From NCBI GenBank assembly GCA_949825025.1, contig OX463783.1, positions 11,691,628 to 11,755,627 of the forward strand: DNA of 64,000 nucleotides, read 5' to 3'. The notes beneath the pieces were generated by a model. It ran no database searches and was not told the DNA's origin. It was given only the letters and a program-made list of their open reading frames with translations. Numbering within the stretch: position 1 is the stretch's first letter; every line of letters begins with the position of its first letter. Shown piece after piece: positions 22,722-35,338 of this stretch. Both the position numbers and the translations under genes were made by a program. Source of the DNA: Siphlonurus alternatus (lineage: Eukaryota; Arthropoda; Insecta; Ephemeroptera; Siphlonuridae).

Positions 22722-22955
22722 GGGCACTTGAAGCAATAGTATGCACATTCAATTCGTAATCGAATGGTCATGAGTTCAATCCCTCAGACACCGACCAACT
22801 TTTCACAAGTAGTTCATGTATTCGGGAGGTGATTAATGTCATTCTCCATCAGTTGCTGACCATCCTGACTGAGGTTTTCATGGTTTCCTCAGTTACAACC
22901 AGGCAAATGCTGGGATGGATTGCTTTAGGGATGGAATACTTCAAATTAAGGCTTT
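22722..22955 (+). mobile_element. tRNA-headed SINE
   Basis: Head with ATTCGTAATCGAATGGTCAT and a B box GAGTTCAATCCC, a linker ending CTCCATCAGTTGCTGACC, then the core CATCCTGACTGAGG, GGTTTCCTCAGT and GGCAAATGCTGGGATGG. The best plus-strand example of this head joined to the shared core. Confidence 0.88.
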
Positions 22956-24410
22956 TCTGAATTAAGAAACACTTAAATAGTTTGTTTAAATTGTAATAAT
23001 TAATATTTATAGTAATTAAATTACATTTTACAATACAATAAAATAAATATTTGCCAATATAATACAGTATGAATTCGGTTTAAAAAAAAAATACTATAGC
23101 ATTATTGTACAATGAAACAACTGTTATTTATAAAATATAATTGTATTCCCTTTAGGTATATATTTGACATGAAAATCATAAGTTTAAATACAAATTGCAT
23201 TGATGTAAAATTTATAATATTATATATATATATAAAAAATGCTCTACTAATTCTTTCAACTTCATGGCGATGTGGCTATAAAATACAATATATCAACGTT
23301 TGCCTACTTATTAGCACAGTTTTAACCTGCCAATGAATACGCCCTCAGGGAATTAATATACCTTCTTGGTTATTATAACGTGATGAATATTGAAGTTTTT
23401 TTAACAGTACATCACCATGTTTAGATTTTGTATAATAACTACTATTATTATATCAGTCATAAAATATTATTAATGTTTTTTAAAACTTAAAAAATATATA
23501 TATTACTTTTTTTTCTCTCAACGCCTTAAGACAATAAAAAAATTATGATATAAATGCTATGTTTTTATATTATTATTATTATTTTTTTATGTTGTTGATG
23601 TTTATTTATAAATTATTATTTTTCTGTAGGTTTCAAAATTCTTTTATAATTTGATTATTATATTGAAGTATTTTTTTATATATAAATTTTAATATTAAGA
23701 TATATTTGCATATATTTTGTTATATTATAATAATTAAATTATTATATCAATCTTTTTTTAAGATCTATAATATTATTTATTATATACCAATTTGTTTATA
23801 AACTGTTTTGTATTATATTTTATTAGTTTTTTAAACTGTTTTTAAGTTTTTTGCATTTATTTCTAATTTTACAAATAATTTATGTTTCTATAATACACTT
23901 AAATAATGAAATTACATTGAATTTTGAGAAAACTCCCTATACGATAATACATGATATAGTAAATTTAACATATTTTTGTAAATATTACTGCATTTTACGA
24001 TTGATACTGTACATGCAGACTAGACCTAAATAATTATTTTGTGCATAATGCATGATATACACCTCTAAATTTATTTATTTTATGCTTTAGTTCTAAACTG
24101 TCCTCGTTGCATTTTCAATAAAGTTAACTGTCAACTTACTTATAAGTTAAATATAAACCTTATCGAAAATATAGTAGAACACTTAATACTACAATAGTTC
24201 TTCTTTCAGTTACACTCTTTTTTTAATTATTAAATTGGTGCAATGATGGAACATTTTTATTTCAATTCAAAATTTATTTTCAAAGAATTTAATGGCTAAA
24301 TTTGTTAATAATTAAATTATAATTTCATATAAATGAGTGCAGTATATAATTTTTAAGCTTTGGCCAATAATTTTACATTATACATATTACACTTTAGACT
24401 GAATCAAATA
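22956..24410. other. AT-rich background
   Basis: Featureless AT-rich DNA. Open frames of 60-74 codons are rich in I, F, Y and K, as expected by chance. Confidence 0.55.
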
Positions 24411-24530
24411 CCGACCATCCTGACTGAGGTTGCCATATTTCCCTCAGTCACAGCTAGACAAATAATGTTGCCTGCTAGGCCATGGCTGCCGTGTTTTGGA
24501 AGGAAGGGAGCTGTATGTATATAGAAGCTA
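24411..24530 (+). mobile_element. SINE core-and-tail fragment
   Basis: CCGACCATCCTGACTGAGG and TTCCCTCAGTCACAGC mark the core. The tail GGCCATGGCTGCCGTG, then TTTTGGAAGG, resembles the tail of the SINE at 34982. The head is missing. Confidence 0.75.
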
Positions 24531-25798
24531 AAATTTAAGTCGATTTTGAAAAGTGTGTGTGGGGGGTGGGGGGATGATAATTTGATTCAAATGACACAAA
24601 CAATGCGTGTAATTCAACAATTAAAGTACTAAAATAATATTTTTCTTATAAACTTTTTATTTGCCAATTATACTCACAGATCAATATTATTAATAATTTA
24701 TAAATAAACACTTAAAATAATTAGTTTCTTTAAAAAAAAATGCAACCCCTTTCATGCTTTTTTTTTAATAAATAATTTATAACTTATACTGATTATATTT
24801 CAAGAACATGTCAAATAATTATTAATACATCTTTAAAAAAAAAAAAGATAAAAATCTTCTATTTACATTCAAGTATATTGGTTAAAAAAAAAAAAAGAAA
24901 CTCATTAAAACTAAATAAAGACGTAGAAATAAAAAGGTGATATTTAAAAACTAGAAGAAAAAAAAATGTAAGTATATAGTTCAACCACTATAAGTTTGAT
25001 TCCGGAAATGAATGAAAATTCTATAACACTGTTAATCAAATATGTTGCAAAATACCATGAGTAACTACAGTTATATAGGCCTGTTATAAATACCTGCAAC
25101 ATTTCAAATTTATTAATACAAAAACCGAAAACCCTACAACATCCTGTTAAATTATTTTTATTAAACTATAGTTTGTTGACTGATTATAATAAGAAAAAAT
25201 ACACAGCTGTCTTTATTTAGATTTTTTTTTTATTCTTAGTTTTCTTTATATTAACCTATACGTTCCATAATAAAAGACGTTTCTATAGATACTAAAATAG
25301 AAGAGAAATAAATACAAAAAAAAAGAGAACAATAATAATTATATGATATATGAGATCCTTACCAGATGATATTGCGTAATAAAAAAAAAATGTATTAATT
25401 TTTTAAAAACTTGTTTCATAATATCTAGTTCGTCGTTTTTATATAAAAAGAACTTTGACATGTGTCTCTTGATATATATGAAAAAATTATCAGGTATTTC
25501 AATAGAATTCTATGGTAGGTAATTATAGGGGAATGATATATAAAAAATAATTAGTTAATGGGTGGTTATGTAATGTTGGATGAAACCATTTTGTAATCTT
25601 CTTTTCTTATTTTTAATCGATTTTAATAATTGTTAAGTATTTTTTTACCTATGAAAAGAGAGTTTTATTATTGATGTTTTATTGAACTTTTTTCAACTAA
25701 ATAACTTCAGGTATTTTCTTGAAATGAATAAATAATTACTTTATATTAGTAAATACATTAATTATTGACTTATTTACTACTTTAGTGATTCTTTAATA

Positions 25799-25804
<6 letters not shown>
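24531..25804. other. AT-rich background
   Basis: Nothing recognised apart from a GGGGGGTGGGG run near 24560 and several poly-A runs. Confidence 0.55.

Positions 25805-25886
<82 letters not shown>
25805..25886. repeat. (TA)n microsatellite
   Basis: 82 bp of uninterrupted TA. Confidence 0.98.
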
Positions 25887-25889
<3 letters not shown>

Positions 25890-26225
25890 CAAATTTTTAA
25901 ATTAAAAAGTAAAAAATATTTATAATATAATTGACCAATTAATTCTTAAGAAGCATGTTCAAGCATGTTTAAAAAAATACACTATTTTTAAACGAATTAC
26001 ATACATAAAAAAAGATAATAATGTAATTTCAAAAAGGAGTAAATTCAATAAATTATTCGTTATTTGTATTGTTGATTACAATCTGCTTTCAGGATTATTT
26101 TGCAGTTTGCCATAATTCTTTCGTATTTGCTAATAACTATATAAAAAAAAAGCATTTAATTAAATATCTTATTCTAAAAGTTTATCATATTTATATAAAA
26201 AAAAACTTCCCCTGCTTTTGAATTA
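25887..26225. other. AT-rich background
   Basis: Nothing recognised. Confidence 0.5.
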
Positions 26226-26385
26226 TTGCACTTCCGATTCATTGATAAAAAGCTGTAGCGTCCATTCTGACTGAAATTTCTACGTTTCCCTCAGTCACAT
26301 GTATTTACCAGTGCAAGGCAGTGGCCACCCTGTTCCAAATTTGCCTGCAAGCCCCGTAGGTTTAGCGTTTGGAAAATTCGGGCAT
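26226..26385 (+). mobile_element. SINE, head truncated
   Basis: TTCATTGATAAAAAGCTGTAG leads into CGTCCATTCTGACTGAAATT and CCCTCAGTCACATG, then a tail with GGCAGTGGCCACCCTGTTCC. The linker matches the 5S-headed SINE at 34982, so this was probably 5S-headed. Confidence 0.75.
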
Positions 26386-26844
26386 ATAGAGAATTCAATG
26401 GTTCGAGTTATTAGATTTAGTAATTAGTCAGTATAGATGTACCCAATTGTTGTATGATAAAAAAAAAAGAAAAATGAAACAGAAACTTTTGTTAGTAATT
26501 AATTAAAATTCATATATTTTAAACATGAATTTAATGTAAATAATATATATAAAACAATAGAAATGATATTTAAATAAGATAATGTATCATATTCCATATA
26601 CATATATTTAATATAATCATATTATAATAACATTATAAATTAATAAGGTTCAATATTATATAATATTAATATACATAAATAAACCATAAGTTATATTAAA
26701 TAATATATTTTATATATTATGACTGGGAACACCCTTAAACTTGCTACATAACAAATAAGAATAATAAAATATAACACGGCGATCACTTGGCGTTAAAACA
26801 AACATAAAAAAAAAAATTTAGACAGGTTTTTTTTAGAATGAAGA

Positions 26845-26950
26845 GACGAGAATGAGGGAGGGGGGGGGGGAGATCATCAGTTATCGTGTTAACTTACACT
26901 CAGTAATTGAGCCACGCCTATTTCTGTTTAACCTTAGTAACCTTATATAC
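26845..26950. other. non-repetitive patch after a G-run
   Basis: A GGGAGGGGGG run is followed by CAGTAATTGAGCCACGCC, mixed in composition. Single copy. A regulatory role is only a guess. Confidence 0.2.
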
Positions 26951-26952
26951 AC

Positions 26953-26956
<4 letters not shown>

Positions 26957-27039
<83 letters not shown>
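26957..27039. repeat. (TA)n microsatellite
   Basis: 83 bp of uninterrupted TA. Confidence 0.98.
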
Positions 27040-27041
<2 letters not shown>

Positions 27042-27365
27042 TATTTTTAAATATATTAAACAAAATATTTTATGTGTGGTATTTTTAATATATTTAATCG
27101 ATTTTTGTAATTCTATCTGGTGGTATATATTATATGCTTTTATATTTAATAAGTAAATATTTATCATGTGTGTTTCTAAGATCTTTGTTCATATAAATGA
27201 ATAGTTGTAATTGCTCCTTAAAAAGTACTAAATTAATGCTATATTCATTTCAAATATAAATTTCAAAAAACATTTTCTGCTGCAACTGTTGAAAGAGCTA
27301 TTTTTCTCATTTCTGAACGTTAAAAGTGACTTTTATTGCTCTGTCCTGTTATGCATCTGATATTC

Positions 27366-27687
27366 TTAAGATAGAGATAACGTCGATCAGCTGTTCGACG
27401 TAGTACCCTTTGATTAACATGTAAACCTTAGCAAATTCACAGAAATTCTGATTTTTTTTTTTTTTTTTTAGATTTTATTTTGTCTCTCCATGGGAAAGCC
27501 CTATGCTGAAAATTAAAAAAATTAATTAAAAAAATTTTTTTTGAATTTTTTTCTATGGCTTTAAGGCACTAATATCTTCTTCTCAAAAACATTTCAAATT
27601 TTTTGTGAATTTGCTAAGGTTTATTTATATTTATGTTAATCAAATGGAACTACGTCAAACAGCTGATCGGCGTTATCTCTACCTTAA
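27366..27687. mobile_element. TTAA-flanked foldback MITE, family B variant
   Basis: TTAAGATAGAGATAACG at the left and CGTTATCTCTACCTTAA at the right; sub-terminal GATCAGCTGTTCGACGTAGT mirrors ACTACGTCAAACAGCTGATC. TAGCAAATTCACA pairs with TGTGAATTTGCTA in the arms. 322 bp. The ends match the copy at 16718 but the interior differs. Confidence 0.85.
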
Positions 27688-28792
27688 TAAAAAATTTGTA
27701 TTATTTTTGTTGCATCACTATAATGTAACTATTTTTTGGTCTTTCTAATAATTATAGTAATTTAATGATATGTAAATTTTATTCAATACTCACTTCAATT
27801 ATTATTCCAACTATTATATTTTCTGTTATAATGAATGAATGATTTACAATAGGAAGTTCGGTACCAACTAAAAGAAAAAAAAATAACTAACTATATATGA
27901 TGGGCTTTACTGCTTAAAAAATTATGCTTGAGCACGATTAGTTTTTTTTTTTAGGAACACATCTGTCATATGCATATAGTAGTGGTAGGTGGGGGAGATA
28001 GTTTTATGAGGGGGTGAAATAGTAAGGGTAAAAATAATAAGAACGTAGCTAGCCATAACGTGTTTTTAATCCTTATTATTCTTTCTGCAAAAACGATTAA
28101 CAGGGAAAATTTACAATAGTTACTATACCAGTAGTTGTAAATACTACATATACATGTAAGAGCAGATGTTTTGGATAGAATAGGAAGACAATGTAATTAT
28201 ATTTTAGTTACTTTTCATTGATTTTTTTTTATTTATAAGTTAATTTATGTTAATTAATGAAATTGCGTATTTTGCATATATTCAATATGAAAATACATTT
28301 TGCATTATTATATTCCAGAGTAACTAACTTTCATATTTTAAATTAAGTTAATTTGATGTTAATTTAATTTTGTAATATTTTGAATAAAAGCAAATATGGT
28401 ATTCTTCTACTTAAATTTATTTTACATTTTTTATGAGATCAGAGTGTTAATTATTAGAAATTTTTGTCAAAATAACCATATATTTGACCTATTTGAACAA
28501 AATGCTCAAAAAAAATAATAAATAAGCAAATTTAATTCAAATTTATAAAAATATCACAATTGAATGATTGAAATGGTACGATATTATTTTATAATATGTT
28601 TCTTTATTTACCTTATCTCTTATTTAGGTATTATTATACCATAAATAGATTAAAACTACTATTTATTTTACAGTATTTAACAAAAAATAAACTAAAAATT
28701 AAAAATTATTGAAAATTTACCACTTTTATCGAATTAAAAATAAAAATACAATAATTTCTATTGAACATAGAATATTTGTATTGCTCTAGTAT
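27688..28792. other. AT-rich background with one mixed patch
   Basis: A patch at 28000-28125 (GGTAGGTGGGGGAGATAG, AACGTAGCTAGCCATAACG) is single copy and unrecognised. The rest is featureless. Confidence 0.45.
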
Positions 28793-28925
28793 GTACAGTC
28801 GTCGCCTCGAAAAATTTCCCTTTGCAGCCTTGTTAATCACCTTACCCTGTGTTATTCTTACGGGAAAACATGGTGATTAACAAGGCTGCAGAAGAGAACT
28901 TTTTAGAATCAGAGGCGAGGAGTTT
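28793..28925. mobile_element. family D foldback MITE
   Basis: GTACAGTCGTCGCCTCG, then GCAGCCTTGTTAATCACC, mirrored by GGTGATTAACAAGGCTGC and ending AGAGGCGAGG. About 133 bp. Confidence 0.85.
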
Positions 28926-28999
28926 ATATGCAGATATATATATATATATATACACATTCACATTGAACTCAATATAGATATAACCTTCACCCACAAAAC

Positions 29000-29420
29000 A
29001 TAATAAATAAGACAGCTGTTAATTGTTATAAATAATTTTATTCAGTACTGTACACCACCATGGCACCCATCAGTCATCATGATAGAAAAACTTGCAGCGT
29101 CTACATTTTAGTAACAATGGTCCCCTTTCTGATCATTAGATACCAAAAAATACAATAGACCTCAGTACATATACGAAAAAAAAAAAAAAATCTTAACTCA
29201 ATGTGCAATTAGTATTTTACTAGCAGGCTGTTAGACAAAAAGGACCCATATGACATGATTATGAACAAAGAAACAATGACTGGTTGCATTCTATCAAAGA
29301 GAGGGGAAAAAGTATAATAATAAAAGAGGGGAGGGTGATTTTTCGTTAAGGTCACTTTTATTGGAAGAGTACAATGATAATGAACATTGTTGCAAAGTAT
29401 TTTAAGTATACTTGACAAGA
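29000..29420. other. non-repetitive island rich in SOX-like words
   Basis: Mixed composition over 400 bp, with AACAATGG at 29113, GAACAAAG near 29263, AACAATG near 29272 and AACATTGTT near 29383, plus a TGATCATTAG patch. No copy elsewhere. Enhancer-type function is inferred from the motif cluster alone; the words are short and A/T-rich, so chance is a real alternative. Confidence 0.28.
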
Positions 29421-29676
29421 AATTTTTGTTGTCAATTCTTTATAATTATTCATGTGTAATATAATTTTGTATGTATTATTCTTTCAAGTATTTATAGGTC
29501 TTCTATAATGATTTTTTCACACCATATCAATAGGGGGTATTTTTTTATGTTATATAGTAAATAAGTATTTCAAGTATAAGCTTTTACCACCTGGACACTT
29601 GAAATATGGTTTAAAGATTTTTAGTGCAGAAAGTTATTTAACATATGTGAAGAATATCAAACGTTTAGCACATATA

Positions 29677-29861
29677 TACACCTCGGAACTGCATGAACGT
29701 TACTTCGATTTCCTAAAGTTACAAGAGAAAAAGCGCAATTTTGCAATTTTGGGGCAGGTAAAAAGTGCACTTAAGTAGCCAATACTCAAAAGATTGAAGA
29801 CTGCGTAATAATACGGCCCTAAAAAGAGCAGGGGTAACGTTCGTGGTGACTAGAGATGTAC
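29677..29861 (-). mobile_element. family A MITE, full length
   Basis: TACACCTCGGAACTGCATG at the left and CGTGGTGACTAGAGATGTAC at the right. The interior reads in reverse of the copy at 19891 (TTTGGGGCAGGTAAAAAGTG, AGACTGCGT). Confidence 0.85.
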
Positions 29862-29884
29862 ATTAATATATAAGGTCATTAATA

Positions 29885-30102
29885 TCAAAACAGCTTATAT
29901 CCAAGGCAAGCTGGAATTGAATTTTTGAGCCTCAGCCACATCAACAATAATTGTTTCAGACCACATTTGAACCTGGATTCAGAAAGACAAGTATAGTTAA
30001 CTTTCCAAATCCAGGTTCAAAAATAATCTGAAAAATTTATTGTTGATGTGGTTCAGGCTCAAAAATTCAATTCCAGCTTGCCTTGGATATAAGCTGTTTT
30101 GA
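29885..30102. mobile_element. foldback element G, single copy
   Basis: Long mirrored arms: ATCAAAACAGCTTATATCC with GGATATAAGCTGTTTTGAT, and GGCAAGCTGGAATTGAATTT with its mirror. Sub-arms ACCTGGATT and AATCCAGGT meet at the centre. About 218 bp, no coding capacity, only one copy in the window. MITE by structure. Confidence 0.8.
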
Positions 30103-31124
30103 TCCTAATTGCTTATTAATACTTATTATATTCTAATTTTCTTCAATTTTAATTTTTTATATTTAAATTGCAGGATTTTTATTTTTAAAATTCGATATTT
30201 TATTTTATAAAAGCATAAATTATCATCAATATCAATTCTGTGGAAAGAAATAATTAAAATTATTTACAATTAAACTTCATTTAATATGACGTAATAAAAA
30301 TGAAATGATGAAACAACATTTGAAATAATTAAAATTTTAAGATAACATTCTTACAGGTAAAAATAGAAATTAGATTTTAAATAATTTGTATGTCATGCAA
30401 GTTCAATTCCTTAATCGGCATTGGTAAAAAATGCATCCTATTTCTATATTGAATTTTGTAAGTTTGCAAATGTCCATCTATTATTTTTCTCCATACTTCA
30501 GAAATGGTTTTATGCAAGAAAAGTTTATGCTGCATTGGAGAAGTTTTTCCATAGTGTTTTTTTTTTTTTGGCTCGTTCAGATAGATTGAAAGCATTGTTT
30601 TTTTTTAAGAATTGAATTATTTATACATCACAAACCTCAATTTAGAGATGACGAAGAACTTATACTATATGATAATACGATAACAAATTGAAATTGTAAT
30701 TATATTATTAGTTCCAAATGCAATAAACTTACTAAGAGTAACAGAAAATAGAATTTTGTGTACGAAGAAAACTGATTAACTGACTATTAATTTAAACACA
30801 ATTTATAAATAGAAGTATTCTCTGCATGAATTTTTTTGTTCTGTAGTGCATTGCATTACCTTTTCTTATTGATTATGCACTTCATTCAAATAAAAAAAAA
30901 CGGTACGACTGTGTTAAAGAATAGCAGGATTGGACATTAATTTATATTTGAATAGAATTTCGTTATTGTCATTATATAAGAAACAGTTACCGCAATAGCA
31001 AAGTTTTTATTATAAATAAATAAATTAAAAAGTAGTATTGAAATATTACATAGATTCTATTTGAAAGAATATACGTTATAGGATATTTTAAGTTTCAGAT
31101 AGTAAAAACAAAAAACAAAAAAAC
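30103..31124. other. AT-rich background with an unrecognised minus-strand frame
   Basis: A minus-strand open frame at 30377-30595 has a less AT-biased residue mix (FLHKTISEVWRKIIDG in its middle) than the chance frames around it. I do not recognise it and there is no support from context. It could be a transposon remnant. The rest is featureless. Confidence 0.3.
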
Positions 31125-31172
31125 AATACACTTCCAATTACTTCCGGTAACTTAAAATTAATTTAACTATAT
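31125..31172. mobile_element. family K MITE right-end fragment
   Basis: CACTTCCAATTACTTCCGG, then AATTTAACTATA, resembles the right arm of family K. The left arm is missing or unrecognisable. Confidence 0.45.
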
Positions 31173-31219
31173 CACAAAGTTACTAGAATACTACTTTTCT
31201 AGATTGCAACAGCTTCATT

Positions 31220-31380
31220 TTTTTGTTGTTGTTTCTAAAGTAGCTTTTCTCCCCGACAAGTCTAGTCAAAGTTTTTACTTGAAGAAAGTAATCAAAGTGC
31301 AATAAAGAGGCAGACGAGTGCTAACTTGTCGTTAACTACCCTACCCTACCAAGGGGGAAGTGGATTACTTGTCGCGTCTA
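31220..31380. other. non-repetitive patch
   Basis: Mixed composition, with CTACCCTACCCTACC and a repeated ACTTGTCG word (31327, 31367). Neither family nor function recognised. Confidence 0.25.
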
Positions 31381-31751
31381 TCATTTACATACATATTGTG
31401 TTTTCATATTGTCTCCATGTAAATATGAAGTTTTATTGATAGACACTTTATTGTAAGTGTGGGCTTAACTCATAGAAAATGTACTTAAAGATTCATTGCA
31501 ATTTCGTATGGAAGGTTAATGTTAAATGTTTCTTCTTTTAATTAAATATGAATTAAATTTGATTTATTATATGAAAATTTTGAATGACTAATATTCTGTG
31601 ATTGACAAGTTCATATTCAAAGATTTTGCTAGGAAAAATAATAATATTATCGTCATGGCAATTACATTTAAATTATTTTACATATTTAATTATAGAACTT
31701 GGTGTAGATTTCAGGCCACAAAATTTAATACTAGAGTTTTGGTAAAATCTG

Positions 31752-31874
31752 TATTACACGATACAATTTTGCACACAATTTTTCCTTCCAAAAAAATGTT
31801 AACTCCATTTGTTTGTATTGAGATGACATTTTCTTTCAAGGAAAAAATTGTATGCAAAATTGTATCGTGTAATA
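31752..31874. mobile_element. foldback MITE, family H
   Basis: TATTACACGATACAATTTTG at the left mirrors CAAAATTGTATCGTGTAATA at the right, with CAATTTTTCCTT pairing AAGGAAAAAATTG inside. The second copy is at 52821. The 113-codon frame crossing it is not a gene. Confidence 0.8.
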
Positions 31875-32094
31875 TAATATACAAGCTTAATTGGTATGTA
31901 ATTTGCTATGAAATATTAGAAAAATTTAATTTTAAATAAAAAATGGATTTTTTTTTAATTAATTAGTTTAAGATAGCAGTCATGAAGATTTTCTCACACC
32001 ATTTAAAATAAAATGCAAATTTCTTTGTTTAATTTATAGTCTGAAACTTTATAACATTTTATTTTTACCTCAACTTGTAAGTTTTGTAAAAGAT
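31875..32094. other. AT-rich background
   Basis: Nothing recognised. Confidence 0.5.
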
Positions 32095-32270
32095 TTGAAC
32101 GCACGGTGAAGTTGTCAAAGTAATTTTCACGAGTGTTTGCATCCCCTCTGAGAGGGATGCTGTGAAGTTGGTCCAGACATCACCAACCCTCCAGAGGGAT
32201 GTCTGGCTTACTAACCGAATGTGGCGAGAAATGCAAATTGACTACGGAGGGGACGTTACTTGATATATTT
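32095..32270. other. GC-richer patch with small hairpins
   Basis: Two short hairpins: GCATCCCCTCTGAGAGGGATGC (near-palindromic), and CCAGACATC facing GATGTCTGG around AACCCTCCAGAG. Single copy in the window. Could be a repeat fragment or a structured RNA, and I have no family for it. Confidence 0.3.
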
Positions 32271-32690
32271 AATTATTTTGTGGTGAAACTAGTACTTTCA
32301 AAGAAAAACTAAAACTTTTTTATTGTTTTTTTTCTAGATTTATATACATGGTGTGCTTTAAATTGTATGAATTACATCAGTGATTTTACTATTTTACATT
32401 TCATGAATATTATAATACATAAAATTATAATTCTTCCAAAAATATGTTAATGAAATTTTGTATAAAATCAATTAATTAAAAATTGCACCACATGACTAAC
32501 TGGAAAAAAATTTCATTTTCATCATTAATTTTAATGATGTATATCAATTAAAAATATATTGTACGTTTTTTCATGTAACTGCATTGTAATTTATCATTCA
32601 ATTTAATGATTGTCATAAAATTTGCATACACTTAATGTTAAATGTTTAATGAGATGTTTTAATGTACACTTTGAACGTTGTCCTTATTCC

Positions 32691-32692
<2 letters not shown>
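32271..32692. other. AT-rich background
   Basis: Nothing recognised. Confidence 0.5.

Positions 32693-32749
<57 letters not shown>
32693..32749. repeat. (TA)n microsatellite
   Basis: 57 bp of uninterrupted TA. The three overlapping open frames here are artefacts of it. Confidence 0.97.
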
Positions 32750-32751
<2 letters not shown>

Positions 32752-33184
32752 GTAATATCACACAGTACAGACGTGAAAAACTTGAACTCTTTTCAACAAG
32801 AATCGTTGCTCTCTTTACTTTATTTAATTGGATTTGCATGTCTTTGTCTTTTGGAAGTACAGGTAACAAAAAAATCAAAAATATATCTCAAGACTTTTAA
32901 TCAATTTATTTGTTATATACCATCAATGATATAATTAATTTCCATGAGAAAATATTATAAACTTCAGTGCTATATAAGATAAAACAAGAAAATTACCATA
33001 CATAATTTACATTAAATCATAATCAATACAAGACAATAAATTATTAAATATAAATTTATAAAAAAATAAAATATATTATATATGTAACGATTAGTCAAAA
33101 TACAATAATAATTTATCAATATTTAAATTTTTTTATATAATATAAAATAATAAATTATAATATATAATTTTATTTCATTTTACA
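32750..33184. other. AT-rich background
   Basis: Nothing recognised. Confidence 0.5.
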
Positions 33185-34001
<817 letters not shown>

Positions 34002-34152
34002 TACAGAAATTAATAAAGGGCCGGTACCAAATTATGCTACTATGAATGGCGTGGCCGCATTTTTAATAATTATTTAAAATTAGTTAAAGGACTAAAAAAA
34101 AATTGAAAAAAATCAGAATAGCATAATTTGGTACCCGCTATTCATTTCTGTA
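34002..34152. mobile_element. TA-flanked MITE, family I
   Basis: TACAGAAATTAATAAAGGG and GGTACCAAATTATGCT at the left mirror AGCATAATTTGGTACC and CATTTCTGTA at the right. 151 bp, single copy in the window. TA at both edges suggests a mariner-type target. Confidence 0.75.
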
Positions 34153-34640
34153 ATAAAAAAGTGTTTGTTATCCATTAACATATTCAGATACATGTTGTAC
34201 AATGATTGAAGGACATTTCAATTCATTGATAACTTAAAAATAAGAACACAATTTATATTATATGATTATATATTTCATTGTACTACAAATATCATTATTA
34301 TTGTAATACAAAGTACAAAAACCTTGTAGCTTTATATAATGCATGATTCATATTTTAGAGTAGAGATCTTTTTTTAAAATAAACAATTAACATAAAAAAA
34401 TATAAATAATTTATTAACATTATTGAATGAAGGTCAAAATAAATTCATCATAATATAATAAAATATATTATAATCAATAATATTTATTTATATATGAATA
34501 ATTGGCAAAAGGTTTTGATCTCTTCTATCAAAGTCGAACATAACAATATGTTAAAATATTATTGTTGTATTAGCAATTGAAGAAATTATAATGAGCTAGC
34601 TATTGTTGGCATTAATAAATCATCTGACACTTCGGAATCA

Positions 34641-34643
<3 letters not shown>
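34153..34643. other. AT-rich background
   Basis: Nothing recognised. Confidence 0.5.

Positions 34644-34706
<63 letters not shown>
34644..34706. repeat. (CT)n microsatellite
   Basis: 63 bp of CT. A near-palindrome TGACAGATATTCTGTCA follows about 10 bp downstream. Confidence 0.96.
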
Positions 34707-34708
<2 letters not shown>

Positions 34709-34981
34709 GGCTGACATGACAGATATTCTGTCAGTTCCATAACAAGCTCTCTCTCACCATCAGGTTAGAAGATTCTGATAGCATTGTGTGTAAATTATCA
34801 AACATCAAGATAGGCATAAAGCCAAACTATATTTAATATTAATTTTTTAATCTAAGAATATTAAAATGAAACATGTTCTACTGATGAAATTCTAAGAATT
34901 TTAAATATTTTAATATATATGTTTTGTTTTGTAATCAAACCCTATTGGGTACTTCTACTTTACTAATTACATCTTGCTTTG

Positions 34982-35338
34982 AAACCTCAAACCTTCCGAA
35001 ACCCTAGCTTGAGCGTTTCGCGGGCTCTTCCGGAACGAGGGTGGCCACGGGGCCACGGCCTTGCAATCCATCCCGGCATTTGTCTGTCACTGAGGGAAAC
35101 GTGAACACCTCAGCCAGGATGGACGCTACAGCTTTTGTCAATGAACCTTAATATATGTATTATAAGTGCAATGGTTCAAAGTCAGGCGAATCACATAGCG
35201 GAAAAGTGCAATGAATTACTCCTGGGTGGGAAACGTGGTTTTTGTTGAAAATGGTCACTCATCCAACTACTAACCACGCTTGGCGTTGCTTGACTTCGGT
35301 GATCTGACGAGACCCGGTCAAGCGTACTGCGCCACATC
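34982..35338 (-). mobile_element. 5S rRNA-headed SINE, best-preserved head, tail type X
   Basis: Read on the minus strand. The head GATCACCGAAGTCAAGCAAC, then GTGGTTAGTAGTTGGATGAG, closely follows the internal control region of 5S rRNA. The core (CCATCCTGGCTGAGG, CAAATGCCGGGATGG) and a GC-rich tail (GGCCACCCTCGTTCCGGAAG) follow. The tail is that of the tRNA-headed copies and not the tail at 1758. Likely pol III transcribed when young. Confidence 0.92.

Noticed and set aside
22741..22800. Possible tRNA gene
   Set aside because: There is a B-box-like word and an anticodon-arm-like loop, but no full cloverleaf acceptor stem. The SINE core follows directly.
26852..27088. Frame with an alternating YI repeat
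   Set aside because: Produced by the TA microsatellite. The same holds at 32622-32934 and 48739-49027.
31598..31939. 113-codon plus-strand frame
   Set aside because: It crosses the family H foldback and AT-rich flanks. The residue mix is that of chance AT-rich frames.
34982..35338. Possible 5S rRNA gene
   Set aside because: Only about half of the 5S sequence matches. It is joined to a SINE body and recurs in several truncated copies.
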